Assembly: GCF_011752015.1 (NCBI RefSeq)
Contig: NZ_JAAIKA010000001.1
Coordinates: forward strand, 372,001 to 436,000
DNA: 64,000 nt
From: Canibacter zhoujuaniae
GTDB taxonomy: Bacteria; Actinomycetota; Actinomycetes; Actinomycetales; Microbacteriaceae
Reading direction: 5' to 3'
The translations under genes were made by a program, and so were the position numbers. The notes below the pieces were generated by a model that was given only the letters and a program-made list of their open reading frames with translations, searched no databases and was not told the DNA's origin. This document shows, one piece after another, positions 47,501 to 57,000 of this stretch (position 1 is its first letter; each line of letters begins with the position of its first letter).

Positions 47501-47624
47501 TATCTGTGTAGAAGTTGGCAGCGGCGCTCAATAAGAGCACCAGGGCACCCACGATCAGCACCGAGATAAGTAGCGGTGAAGGTTTTCTTTTTCGAGCACT
47601 TACCGACGGTGCTGGATTAGCCAT
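44571..47624 (-). CDS. UPF0182 family large membrane protein
   Basis: 1017 residues. Seven or so membrane helices lie in the first 320 residues, followed by a large extracytoplasmic domain with typical UPF0182 motifs (EFIAHNIAATRKAFGL, YTHGYGLVAAFGN, YFGLNSPPYSIVGG) and a long acidic, Ala/Glu-rich tail. Conserved across Actinobacteria; function unknown. GGGGAG precedes the ATG. Left of it the accessory defence operon begins. Confidence 0.93.
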   Translation of the reverse strand: MANPAPSVSARKRKPSPLLISVLIVGALVLLLSAAANFYTDILWFTQLGFESVLFTQWIATAVAFIAGFLGMFVPVFLSLEIAFRKRPVYAKISNQIAQYQQIVEPLRKLLRWLFPAFFGAIAGFNVAANWREILLFINSEPTGQTDAVFGLDTQFFMFQAPVIVSLISYLQLVVLVCLIASLAVSYVYGGIEITGRVFRISKSVRIQALILAAIWVLLTGLQHWMGQYLLLSDSSGRFTGPGFADANALIPGLQILAGIGVVVAILFIITASNGKWRVSVIGAALFVVSSLVLTTAVPWGVQQFRVGPDEKSLESEFIAHNIAATRKAFGLENVEVQRYEAVTNAEAGALRNDAVAAANIRIMDPAVVAPTFAQLEQSKQYYRFGNSLSVDRYEIDGRIEDTVSAPREIDISAQDGWYNRTLVYTHGYGLVAAFGNQRSPGGEPVFLENGIPTSGKLGEFEPRIYFGLNSPPYSIVGGEREHPIEVDFPADAESAAEASVAEATESNDVQADAAEEAQSADGERQNLTIFNGDGGPVLHGIFEKLIYALKFQSMELLLSEAVVDGSQILYNRNPMERVSAVAPYLTLDQHPYASVVDGRVVWIIDGYTTSANYPYAKQINLGSTLVDADNPNQRNNQTVNYIRNAVKATVDAYDGSVKLYAWDTEDPVLKAWQNIYPNTLTNMSEMSADLLSHVRYPNDLFKVQREVLSEYHVTDPGAFYSMEDAWRTPENPGRAAAAGAATEIDPATGEPVQGRAATPAQPPYYLTLSAGPDADPSFSIYSTYIPNQTGANARDILTGYLAADANAGTGQDGVVNENYGKLRLLVLPKGSTINGPGQVQNSFNTDPEVSRVLNILRQGETDVISGNLLTLPVGGGLLYVQPVYVQGKSRGFPLLQKVLVSFGDKIAFENTLDEALDKLFGGNSGVAAGDATVAAEATDPVADEAGSDAGASESGTTDAAGSSPTVEANSLAEALAEMQKALSDRDAAMKAGDWSAYGAADARLKAALEKALTLSE

Positions 47625-47697
47625 TGCTCCCCTTTAGGTGTTTCAATTCAAATGTTGCCCCTATCCTAGCGGGGCAAACACCTAATGTCTTGAGAGT

Positions 47698-48837
47698 TCA
47701 AACCTCACAGCCGAGTATTTCGCTGTCAGCATTCACACCGTTCGCAAAATCACGAATAGCGGTGAGCGCTTCATCAAGATTTTTCACCGCGCGCAGGGTG
47801 ATTCCCGCTGGCAGATCCTGTGGCAGATCGCGACAGTTAGTCACCGGGAAAAGCATCAAGTCGCTCCCCTTTCGCTGCGCCGCATAAATTTTCTGCTTCA
47901 AACCGCCGATCGCGCCGATTGTTCCGGCGGTGTCAACTGTGCCGGTCACAGTTATATTGTGACCGTGCGTCAAATCTTCGGGCAGTTTCTTGTCAAGCAC
48001 TGCGAGCGCGAAAACCGCTCCGGCGCTCGGCCCGCCAATATCTTCGATAGCGTAGGCGACCTCTTCAGGGGCGTCGAAATTTGTTTTGGTGAAGATTCCA
48101 ATAAGTTTTCGACCCTCAACCTCTACGGTTTCTGCGGTGACGGAAAGTTTTTCGCCTGCGCGCAGCACCTCTACTTTGGTGTTTGCCTGCTTACTGCTGT
48201 TAATTATTTGACTAATCTGTTCCGCTGAAGTGACCGGTTTGCCGTTTACTGTGAGAATTTGATCGCCCTCTTTAAGAAGGTCGATGAATTTCGAGTTATC
48301 GAAAAAGCCTGCAACCTCGAATTTGACTGGAATGTTTGCGCCAAGATAGTTGAGTGCGGCGACCGCTGCTGTTTGCTGCGCTGAGGTCATTGCTGCCTGC
48401 TGCTGTTGCAGATAGTCGTCGAAGTTGGTGTTTTCTGGATAGATTTGACTCATCGGCACAATATCTTGTGCCGGATCCAGCAGGGCTGGAATAAGACTTG
48501 CCAGCGTCGGTTTTGAGCTGGGGTTGCCGAAGCTGTTGACCGCCACTAGGTTGAAGGCGCCAGTGTTTGCAGCATCTGCGGCGTCTTTTACCTGCACAAA
48601 ATCCATATGTTTTGCGTTTGGTTCGCCTGAGTTGAGCTCACCGAGAGTGTTTAGCACTATGCCTGGGCGCTCCACAACATAGTCAACCGGTGTCACAGCA
48701 GCGAGCACGGCAAAAACTACGACCCCAGCAGCCCAATAGATTTTGCGGGATCGTTTGCGCGTCTTTTGCAGCGGCTGCTGGTTAGCGCTCGACTGCCCCC
48801 GCTGACCGTTCGCTGTTGGCGTGTCATCAATATTCAC
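47698..48837 (-). CDS. Membrane-anchored PDZ/Lon-type (S16) protease
   Basis: 379 residues. One membrane anchor at about 33-52, then a PDZ-like domain around residues 170-240 (LLKEGDQILTVNGKPV). The S16 Lon-like proteolytic domain follows, with the catalytic serine in GGPSAGAVFALAVLD and lysine in GGLKQKIYAAQRKG. The YlbL-type family. The start is a GTG. Divergent from the DUF2342 gene. Confidence 0.9.
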   Translation of the reverse strand: MNIDDTPTANGQRGQSSANQQPLQKTRKRSRKIYWAAGVVVFAVLAAVTPVDYVVERPGIVLNTLGELNSGEPNAKHMDFVQVKDAADAANTGAFNLVAVNSFGNPSSKPTLASLIPALLDPAQDIVPMSQIYPENTNFDDYLQQQQAAMTSAQQTAAVAALNYLGANIPVKFEVAGFFDNSKFIDLLKEGDQILTVNGKPVTSAEQISQIINSSKQANTKVEVLRAGEKLSVTAETVEVEGRKLIGIFTKTNFDAPEEVAYAIEDIGGPSAGAVFALAVLDKKLPEDLTHGHNITVTGTVDTAGTIGAIGGLKQKIYAAQRKGSDLMLFPVTNCRDLPQDLPAGITLRAVKNLDEALTAIRDFANGVNADSEILGCEV

Positions 48838-48911
48838 AAATGCAGACTATCAGCAGGATTCGCCGTGTTTCTGCTAGTAGTTTTAGATTAATACTTGATG
48901 AAGGGATTGCT

Positions 48912-50246
48912 TTGAGCGAGGGCAACAAATCTAATCCGTTTGGTTTTGATCCAGAAGAAATTCGCCGCATGTTAGAGCAGATGCTGGGCGGTCAGGGTGC
49001 TGGTGTGAACGCAGAGGGCGCGCAGTTCTTCGGTCAAATTTTTTCTGCTTTTCAGGGCGGATCGCACTCTGACGACGGGATAGACTGGTCTGTTGCCCGT
49101 AAAAGCGCATTAGAGACGCTCTCGCAGGCGACGAAGCCTTCAGCAGCCAGCAGTGAAGAGTATCGGGCTGCGCTGCTGCAGGCGATAACCCCTGCAATGC
49201 TCTGGCTTGATGAGGCGACCGCGATTGGATCCACCCCGCACGCACCCCGGGTTATTGATCGGGTGGAGTGGGTCACCGCAAGCGTTGACACTTGGGTGCA
49301 GTTTGCGGCCCCGGTTGCTGACTCGGTGGCCTTAGCGATGCGTGCCTCGTTGGCAGAGCAGATTCCGGAAGAAATGCGTGAGATGGTTGGTGGGGCAACT
49401 AAAATTCTTGAGCGTATTGCCGGCACGATATTTGCCTCCCAGCTCGGGAGCGTGATTGGTAGACTCGCGCAGGAGGTGCTTGCTGGCGGCGATATTGCGG
49501 TGCCGGTTGTGAGCGGTGAGGCTCACGCGGGCGGCACTTTTGTGTTAGAAAACATCACTTTTTTTGGCGCAGACTTAGATATTTCTACAACTGATATTGC
49601 GCTCTATTTAGCTGTGCGGGAGCTCGCGTTTGCCCGCCTCTTCCGTCATGCGAAGTGGTTGCGCCCGCACGTTCTATCAGCGATCACAGAATATGCGCAA
49701 GGAATCACCCTAGACACCTCTCAATTGCAGGATCTGGCGCACGATTTTGATCCTGCACACCCTGAGGGTGTTAATGAGCTATTGAGCTCGGGGGCGCTAA
49801 TTCCGCCGCGCACAGAGCAGCAGGAGCAGGCGCTCGCGCGTCTCGGGCATATGCTGGCTCTCATCGGTGGTTGGGTTGATGCGGTAACAGATGCCGCCAC
49901 CAAGAATTTGCCTGCGGCGCCAGCAATTGCTGAAATGATTCGGCGGAAGAGTGCTGTCGGTGGGCCTGCTGAACAGGTGTTTGGCACGCTAGTTGGTTTG
50001 GAGTTGCGGCCGCGCAAACTGCGTGAGGCTTGTGAGCTTTGGGCTCTGATTGCTGACCGCGGTGATATTCAGCTGCGTGACAGTCTGTGGGATCACCCGG
50101 ATCTGCTGCCGACCATCGCTGAGGTGGAAAATCACGGGGCGCTGCTTGAACGGCTCGGCCTTGGTGGGGGTGCGGGTGCCGCCACAGCAGAAAACGATCT
50201 GGATGACGATCTACGCAAACTGTTACGCGGTGACTTTGACCGCTAG
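48912..50246 (+). CDS. DUF2342 family zinc-dependent metalloprotease-like protein
   Basis: 444 residues from the TTG at 48912, which has GAAGGGA nine bases ahead. The frame extends 32 codons further upstream, but that part overlaps the divergent gene and its promoter. Core motifs are DIALYLAVRELAFARLFRHAKWL and TEYAQGITLD, with a following WVDAVTDAATKNLPAAPAIAEMIRRK block. The family is often annotated as a putative zinc-dependent metalloprotease, but I see no clear HExxH here. Usually found in this order, beside the PDZ/Lon gene. Confidence 0.85.
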   Translation: MSEGNKSNPFGFDPEEIRRMLEQMLGGQGAGVNAEGAQFFGQIFSAFQGGSHSDDGIDWSVARKSALETLSQATKPSAASSEEYRAALLQAITPAMLWLDEATAIGSTPHAPRVIDRVEWVTASVDTWVQFAAPVADSVALAMRASLAEQIPEEMREMVGGATKILERIAGTIFASQLGSVIGRLAQEVLAGGDIAVPVVSGEAHAGGTFVLENITFFGADLDISTTDIALYLAVRELAFARLFRHAKWLRPHVLSAITEYAQGITLDTSQLQDLAHDFDPAHPEGVNELLSSGALIPPRTEQQEQALARLGHMLALIGGWVDAVTDAATKNLPAAPAIAEMIRRKSAVGGPAEQVFGTLVGLELRPRKLREACELWALIADRGDIQLRDSLWDHPDLLPTIAEVENHGALLERLGLGGGAGAATAENDLDDDLRKLLRGDFDR

Positions 50247-50271
50247 TTAACAGCTGTTAACAACCGTTAAT
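50246..50271. promoter_or_regulatory. Three GTTAA repeats at exact 10-base spacing
   Basis: GTTAAC at 50246, GTTAAC at 50256 and GTTAAT at 50266. The first two also form a perfect 16-base palindrome, GTTAACAGCTGTTAAC. They lie between the DUF2342 stop and a -10-like TACTGT (50291-50296) before the gene at 50302. The one-turn period suggests a regulator that binds one DNA face. Confidence 0.5.
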
Positions 50272-50301
50272 TCGTAAAAATAGCACTGAATACTGTTATG
50301 C

Positions 50302-51183
50302 ATGTATCTCAGCACAGACTTTTTACGGATCAGCCCACTGTTTGCCGCAGCTTGGCTTACGCCAAAATCGTTAAGATTTGGTTTCAGCTCCCCGCAGTTG
50401 ATTATGGGCAACATGACAACGGCAATAGAAAGCGTTATATCTCTGCTTTTGCAGGGGGCAAGCCTCGCTACCATCGAACGTCACGCCGCTCGGCAGGGTG
50501 TGGGCAGGGAAGAGCTCACAGAGCTTCTGCAGCTGCTCTCCCCTGTGCTTGATAGATTGCCTGACCTGCCGGACACAAACCTCGAAGAGCTGCTACCGCA
50601 CGGCTGCAGGGTTAGCATTGCAGCAGCGCCACTGTCGCACGCTGACGGCGCACAAACCGTCAAACTCTTACAGTCGGCTTTGGAGGGTCTCGGGCTGCGC
50701 GTTGTTAATGAGGATCCCCAGGTGTGCATTAAGCTCAGCAGATATCTGCTGACCAAAACAAATGCTGATGCCAAGGAACAGTTAGCAAGACCGGTTTTGC
50801 CGGTTATTTTCGCTGACTGTGACATCAGAATCGGCCCCACAATTAATAAACTCGGTTTCCCGTGTGTCAGCTGTCTAGAGCACAGTCGAGTTGCGGCAGA
50901 TCCCGAAAAACCGCTTCTCGCAGCGCAGCTTATGAGCCGCAAACCGCTCACTGAATCTCCGCTGAGCATCGCCCTGATTGCCCCCACCGTTGCGCAGCTC
51001 TGTCAGGCCGCGCTTGGCGGCGCAGCCAGCACGGTTGGCAGCAAACAGTATGTTTTTGATTTCACCTCGCCGCCCCCACTTTTTGCCGAAGCGCAAGAGA
51101 TTACAGCAAACCCTGATTGTTTGTGCAGTGACAGCCCACTAGAAGTAAGAGACGGGAATCTTTGCCTCACGCAGAAAACGTGA
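50302..51183 (+). CDS. ThiF/TOMM-leader-binding-like protein
   Basis: 293 residues. The start (MYLSTDFL) is kept because the following WLTPKSLRFGFSSPQ resembles the N-terminus of family members. The middle carries a winged-helix-like region (about 40-80). The C-terminal part has IRIGPTINKLGFPCVSCLEHSR, like the PC..C motif of ThiF-related, leader-peptide-binding proteins. Here there is no complete ATP-binding GxGxxG. Standard neighbours are DUF2342 and UvrD2. Function unknown. The last 45 bases overlap uvrD2. Confidence 0.65.
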   Translation: MYLSTDFLRISPLFAAAWLTPKSLRFGFSSPQLIMGNMTTAIESVISLLLQGASLATIERHAARQGVGREELTELLQLLSPVLDRLPDLPDTNLEELLPHGCRVSIAAAPLSHADGAQTVKLLQSALEGLGLRVVNEDPQVCIKLSRYLLTKTNADAKEQLARPVLPVIFADCDIRIGPTINKLGFPCVSCLEHSRVAADPEKPLLAAQLMSRKPLTESPLSIALIAPTVAQLCQAALGGAASTVGSKQYVFDFTSPPPLFAEAQEITANPDCLCSDSPLEVRDGNLCLTQKT

Positions 51184-52815
51184 CGGCTTTTCCTGCCCCT
51201 CTTGGGCGAGTGAAATTCTAAGCACATCTCTGGCTCTAGTTATTGCAACATAGGCTAGACGTCGCTCTTCCGCAACCGCCTGCTTGCTGTGCGCCCGCCG
51301 ATTTGGCAGGCTGCTGTCTGTTGCGTTAACTAAATAAACGCGAGACCACTCTAGACCCTTCGCAGCGTGAATTGTGAGCAAACGCACCTGCTCCATCGCG
51401 GGGCTCAGACCCGCATTCTCTAACTCATTTAAATGTTTTCGAAACGCATTCAAAGAAACCCGGCTCTCACCCGCCAACCGCTCAAACTCTCCCAGAACGG
51501 CAGTAAGGCGAATAGACTCCGGCGTTTTGGTGCTGCCCGATACCGCATGCATTATTTCCGCAAGCAACCTCTCGGTGTGCGCCGGTGAATCCGCATGCGC
51601 ATGACTGCTGTACTGCTGCAAAAGAGCGGTAAACTTCATAATCTCTTGGGCAGAGAAGAACGGTATATCAGTTTTTGTCTCGCACGCAATCCCGTTTGCC
51701 CTAAGCGCCGCCGCAAACTCTGTGAGATCAAAGCTGGTGCGCGCCAAGATCGCTATCTCGCTGGGTTTTATGCCGCTTTTAAGGTCAGCGCTGATCGCTG
51801 TCAAAACAGCCTGCACTTCCTCACTGCGAGTTTCAAACACCGCCCCACGCACCGGGTAGCCGCTGCGCCCGCGCACAGCACTGAGGGTGAGAGCGCCGGG
51901 CCGATCCGCAATTAGAGTGTTTGCGCTGGTAACAATTTCTGCTGCCGAGCGATAGTTTTGCTGCAGCAGAAACTCCTGGGCCAAGGGATGCTCCCTGCCA
52001 AAATCAAGCAGGAAACGCTGATTTGCGCCAGAGAACGAGTAGATAGTTTGGCTCGCGTCACCAACCACACAAATATTTTCCCTATCGCCAAGCCAGATAT
52101 TAAGCAGCTCGTACTGCAGCGGAGAAATATCTTGAAACTCATCAACAGTAAAAAACCGATACTTCTTGTGCACCTCACCGAGCAGCTGCGGATCGTGCAA
52201 CAGCATTCCAGCTGTCAAACTAAGCACATCATTCCAGTCCATTAACCGCTGTTCAAGTTTGCGATCTTCATAAGCCTGCATGACGCGCAACACATCAGCC
52301 ACATCAAGATCTCCCCGCAACCGGTCGGTCGCGGTAGCGTGTGCCGCATATTCTTCGATGGTGAGCAGCGACACCTTCCGGTAGTCGACCTCTTCAGCCA
52401 ATCTTTCAAGGCTTGTCTCATTAACCGCGAGCCCCTGCTCAACAGCAACCTCCTGAAGCAGCGGTTGATTGTTGAGAATCAGCTCGGGCAGCGAAGAGTT
52501 TGTCGTTTTGTGCCAGCCGGCAGCCAGCTGCTGCATAGCCTCCGCATGGATCGTATTCACAGTCACCCCGGTGATCCCCAAAGAGCGGAGACGGTGTTTC
52601 ATCTCGAGCATCGCCTTGCGCGTGTATGTGATCGCTAAAACATGCTCTGCGGCATAGACTCCGGTCTGCACCCCATAGGCAATCCGGTGTGTTATCGCTC
52701 GTGTTTTACCGGATCCAGCACCCGCACGCACCACAACAGGCCCGATTAGCTGTTTCGCAACAGCACGCTGAGATTCATCGAGTGAGCGCAGAATGTCTTC
52801 GGGGTTTAATGTCAC
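51139..52815 (-). CDS. uvrD2: UvrD2-like superfamily I DNA helicase
   Basis: 558 residues. Walker A RAGAGSGKT near residue 30, motif II VDEFQDISPLQ, GDASQTIYSFSGA, LQQNYRS and the C-terminal TIHAAKGLEWSRVYLV motif. The HRDC and tetracysteine regions that extend mycobacterial UvrD2 are absent, so it is a shorter form. It unwinds DNA 3-prime to 5-prime in repair. Convergent with the ThiF-like gene. Confidence 0.88.
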   Translation of the reverse strand: MTLNPEDILRSLDESQRAVAKQLIGPVVVRAGAGSGKTRAITHRIAYGVQTGVYAAEHVLAITYTRKAMLEMKHRLRSLGITGVTVNTIHAEAMQQLAAGWHKTTNSSLPELILNNQPLLQEVAVEQGLAVNETSLERLAEEVDYRKVSLLTIEEYAAHATATDRLRGDLDVADVLRVMQAYEDRKLEQRLMDWNDVLSLTAGMLLHDPQLLGEVHKKYRFFTVDEFQDISPLQYELLNIWLGDRENICVVGDASQTIYSFSGANQRFLLDFGREHPLAQEFLLQQNYRSAAEIVTSANTLIADRPGALTLSAVRGRSGYPVRGAVFETRSEEVQAVLTAISADLKSGIKPSEIAILARTSFDLTEFAAALRANGIACETKTDIPFFSAQEIMKFTALLQQYSSHAHADSPAHTERLLAEIMHAVSGSTKTPESIRLTAVLGEFERLAGESRVSLNAFRKHLNELENAGLSPAMEQVRLLTIHAAKGLEWSRVYLVNATDSSLPNRRAHSKQAVAEERRLAYVAITRARDVLRISLAQEGQEKPSRFLREAKIPVSYF

Positions 52816-52915
52816 CCTGCCTCCTTAGGCTATCTAATTAAACAAAAGCCTGTTTTCAGGCTCTGCCATGGCGTGCCTAGATGGTCACTCAGGAAGGCAG
52901 TTTACGCTGGAAACT

Positions 52916-54055
52916 ATGACAAGCACCCCTTTAATTTTAGCTGCTTTAGCAACCAGCGCAGTGGCGAATCTAAACGCAGTGGCTGCGCGCAAGCACACTC
53001 TTAATGAAGATGGTGAGTGCACCTCTGTTGTTGTCACAACAGATCACAATGAAGTGATTGTACGTGTCCCGATGAACGACACCGCAAACGCTGAGCTCTC
53101 GGCCGCTATTTTGGGGCAGAATGCGCTGACCGGTGGTGCACGCGCACAGCTGCCCTTCGCTGTGCCAGAGGTGTTAGGGGTTACCCGGTCGGGGGATTCA
53201 CGCGCGGTGGTTTCAACCTTTATCAGCGGCGCAAAATTTGCGGTCGGCGATCTATCGCCTGACGCCCTTCTAGTGGCATCAATTGCCGCCTGCCTAGATG
53301 CTTTGCACAGCCTGCCCGGGCACCTGGTCTCTGATGCCGGGCTGCCGGTCAACAATAACGAACAGTGCCGAGCTAACGCTTTGCGTCTGGTTGAGCGGGC
53401 AAGCGCAAGCGGGTTGCTGCCTGTCGCAATCAGAGAATACTGGCTGGGCATTATCCGCGAGCAGGCGCTCTGGGATTTTGCGGCAACACCAATTCATGGC
53501 TCCTTAGACGCCTCACAGTTTTTAGTTCACGACAACGCTGTCACCGGAATTCTCGGTTTCGGCAGCCTCCAGGTTGGTGATCCCGCCCGTGATTTTGCTT
53601 GGTTGTACGGCGCACCCGCCGGTGTGCTTGAAGAGGTTGTGCGACGCTACTCTGAGCGCACCGATATGGCGCAGGAGTCTCTCGCACGTCGCGCCCTGCT
53701 CTACCACGAATTAGAACTGGCAAAATGGCTGCTGCACGGTATCGAGACCCACAATCAGGAGATTATCGATGATGCCGTTGAGCTGCTTGACGGTCTGGTA
53801 GAGAAAGTTACCACCTCAACAGTAGCGCCAGTGCGGCGGGTAACGAACGAGCAGCTTGCAAAAGATGTTATCTCCAGCACCCCAGCTGTTGCCGCAAGCA
53901 CCGGCAGCGCAACTGACGATCTTGCAGCTCTTGACGGTCTTGACGATGATCGCGTTTTTAACCAAGACACTGACTTCATTGAGCCGCTGCCCGAAGAGTT
54001 AACTCCTGCACAACAGTCTGAAGAGCAGGAATCTTCTGAGCAGAATCAGGCTTAA
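52916..54055 (+). CDS. Aminoglycoside-phosphotransferase-fold pseudokinase
   Basis: 379 residues from the ATG at 52916. The APH fold is visible, but key residues are changed: the catalytic loop reads HGSLDASQFLV where an active enzyme has HGD....N, and the metal-binding motif reads ILGFGSLQVGDP where DFG-like IDF is expected. The later GDPARDFAWL is kept. It is probably not a kinase. An acidic, low-complexity tail follows after residue 300. An in-frame ATG at 52868 exists but has no better signal. Shares four bases with the end of adnB. Confidence 0.78.
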   Translation: MTSTPLILAALATSAVANLNAVAARKHTLNEDGECTSVVVTTDHNEVIVRVPMNDTANAELSAAILGQNALTGGARAQLPFAVPEVLGVTRSGDSRAVVSTFISGAKFAVGDLSPDALLVASIAACLDALHSLPGHLVSDAGLPVNNNEQCRANALRLVERASASGLLPVAIREYWLGIIREQALWDFAATPIHGSLDASQFLVHDNAVTGILGFGSLQVGDPARDFAWLYGAPAGVLEEVVRRYSERTDMAQESLARRALLYHELELAKWLLHGIETHNQEIIDDAVELLDGLVEKVTTSTVAPVRRVTNEQLAKDVISSTPAVAASTGSATDDLAALDGLDDDRVFNQDTDFIEPLPEELTPAQQSEEQESSEQNQA

Positions 54056-57000
54056 TTCATAACCTCGTCGAGTTTTCCAAGCGCCTTAGTCAGACGGTGC
54101 AGCTGCCGGCCGCTAGGTGCGCTGGCGGTAGAAATCTCTATCCCCTCTCTGACGTAGAACAGAGTTGCGCGCACCTGCTCTAGATTGAGCGCATTGTGGG
54201 CGGCGAATAGTTCACGATAGATTTCCACCTGTGTTAGGCTTCGTGCTTTCTCGCTGTCAGTAACCGGCGCTTTACCCGTTTTCCAGTCAACAATCTCATA
54301 GCGTTCTGGTTCTTCTGAAATCAGAAATACCGCGTCAATTTTTGCCTGCAGTGGCACGCCTGCTACCGAAGCTGCATAATCCTGCTCAACCTCAAGCGCT
54401 TTTAGACTCGTGAAGCGAGATGCTTCAAACTTTTGGATCAGTTCGTTAAGTTCCCTGCTTTCTGCAAGGGTTGCGCCCGGATGCGGGTCGGGAACGGTTT
54501 CAAACAGAGCCAGCTTTTGCGCACTCGCCCCCGCTGATGTGAGTCGACGCTCAACCCACTCATGAAACTGCGTGCCGAGAACCGTTGCGCTGAAAGGCCT
54601 TGCAGGTATCGGCCGCAGTTTGTTACGCAACAGTTTTTGTGGATCGTCTAGAAAATCAGCGACCTCGCTCGTGTTGAGGTATTCCGGCCGCGTCGGCTGC
54701 TTTAACTGGTGTGTCTCTCGCTCTAAGAGCAGTAATTTTTGCCAGTCACTTAAAACCTCAGCCCCGACTATCCCCGCAGTATCGCCTGTATCAAAGCGGG
54801 TCAGCTGCTCTCGCACCGCCGCAGCGCTCGCCTCTACCTGCTGTCTTCTCTCCCCCAATGCATCATGCGGCCAGGAGATAAACTGTCTCACAGTCTCAGC
54901 CTTAGGGTTCTCTTTTGGCACCTCGATGTCGCTCGTGTCAGCGTATTCTGGGAGCGCGTCGTCGCTGAGCTGAAACTCGGCGTGGGAGGCAAAACCGCGG
55001 CTGTCGTAGGCTGCGCACGCCGCACACGGCACACCGCTTTCGCGCACCCGAGAGGCATTCACAAGCTTAATCGCTGCAACACTGACGGGTGTTTGAGAGC
55101 TGCTGTTGTGATCCAAATGATTTTCAACGATATGCAGCGCCTCGGTTAAAAACACACTCGGCTTTTCAGCACGTTTCCCGTTGCCCCTAAAGTAACTGCT
55201 GGTGATATACAGCGTCTCTTTTGCTCTGGTGTACATCACATATGCAATTCGGCGCTCATCATTAATGTGTCTGAGAAAAACATCTGAAACATAGGGCGGC
55301 TTTCGCCATCTGAAGTGCTTCGCACGCTCTGCATCAAGTTTTTTTATGTCTTTTTCTGACACTTGCGCTTCATCTGCTGGAAAACTCTTAAGCAGTTTTT
55401 CGAGAGCTTCGCGCAGACTGTATGAGTCAACACGCCTATCAAGCTGTTTTCGCAACCGCTCACCGGGCAGGTCGCTTTTTTGCAGCACCTCACTGGGTGT
55501 TCCGTTTACATCTATTTGCGGCAGATCGTCAGAGTCTAGCCTAGAAGCGTAGTCTAAGCGACCTTCTGTCATCCAACCGAGCTTTGGTGTCACCTGTCCC
55601 GGGAACGCACTTTGGTATTGAAACGGCGCAAACACAACATCCCATTCAAGACCCTTTGCCGCGTGTCCGGTAATTATTTGCACCGTATCTAAACTGGGTT
55701 TAATCTCTGCCTGACTCTCCCGATCCTCCGCCTGTGATGCACGCAGCCAGCGCAGCAAACCGGTAATTGATGTGTCTCCGGTAGCGCTCTGGTAGCCAAG
55801 CAGATACTCGGTAAACGCATAAATATTGCCGTGTGTGTGAGGTTTCAGCGCGCCAGTGTGTTCCCGGTTTTTAGGGTGCGCCGCTAACTCAACCCACAGC
55901 CGCATCTCGCGAACTATCTGCTCGATGAGGGTTGTAATGTCGGAGTTAACGTACCCGTGCAGACGTTGAAAAACCGCTTGCGCTTCCTGCAGGCGAGCGT
56001 ATCCGTGGTTAGAAAAATCACACCCCGCAGGTCGTTTTACCGGCAGCTCATAGAGCGCAGAAATGTTGCTAACAATGTCATCAACACTGTATTTAAGAGC
56101 CTCACTTCCCTCCGCCTGCGCTAGGGAGCTGTTTTCTCTGTTTGCTTTCGTAAGCTTCCGTGCGTATACACTGAGCGCCCTGATGTCTGTTAACGGCACC
56201 TCAAAGCGCGGCCCGGTCAGCACCCGCACCAGTGATTCGCCTGCGTCAGCGTCTCCCAGGCAGCGCAGCACCGCCTGAATTTCTGTAATCTCAGGTGTGC
56301 TCAAAAGCCCACCGCCGCCAACAATTTCTGATTTAATCCCGCGTCGCGTCAGCGCCTGCTCGACAGTCGGCATCACACCACGATTGCGGGTGATAACAGC
56401 AATAGTTTTTTGTTTATCTGCGCTGGCAGTGCTTCTAATGCGCAAGATTTCATCCGCAATAAACTCAACCTCATCACTGTCGTGTGCAAACAACCCAACC
56501 GTCACTCCTGCGGTGTTGGTTTCTGGTTCACTCTCAGCAGCCAGTCGGTTAGCGGATCTCTCAGCAAGAGCCTCGTCAGGGTGCCTCAGCGGTTGCACTC
56601 GAATATCAGCTCCCTTAAGAGATGCCCCTCTAACCTCTAGCTCCTTCCGCAGCGGTGACACTGTGTGGTTGGCGACCTCCAGTATCGGGGCGGCATTGCG
56701 CCAACTGATACTGAGATTAAGCACCTCAAAACTGCCAGGATCTTCAGCAAAATGCTCACCGAATTTTGTGAGAGCCGAGGCTGAGGCACCGCGCCAACCG
56801 TAGATTGACTGATGCGGATCACCAACCGCCATAATGTTTTTGCCTGCGAAAAGGTGCTGCAACATTTGCGTCTGACCGGCGGAAGTATCCTGCACCTCAT
56901 CAAGCAGCACAAATTTAAAACTGTCTCTCAGCTCCGCTCGCGCGATTGAGTCAGGCTGCACCAAAATATCTATCGCCTGCGCAACCTGATCAGAGAACTG

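Noticed and set aside
48816-48911. Upstream start of the DUF2342 gene
   Set aside because: It runs into the divergent PDZ/Lon gene and would leave no promoter; the TTG at 48912 has GAAGGGA before it.
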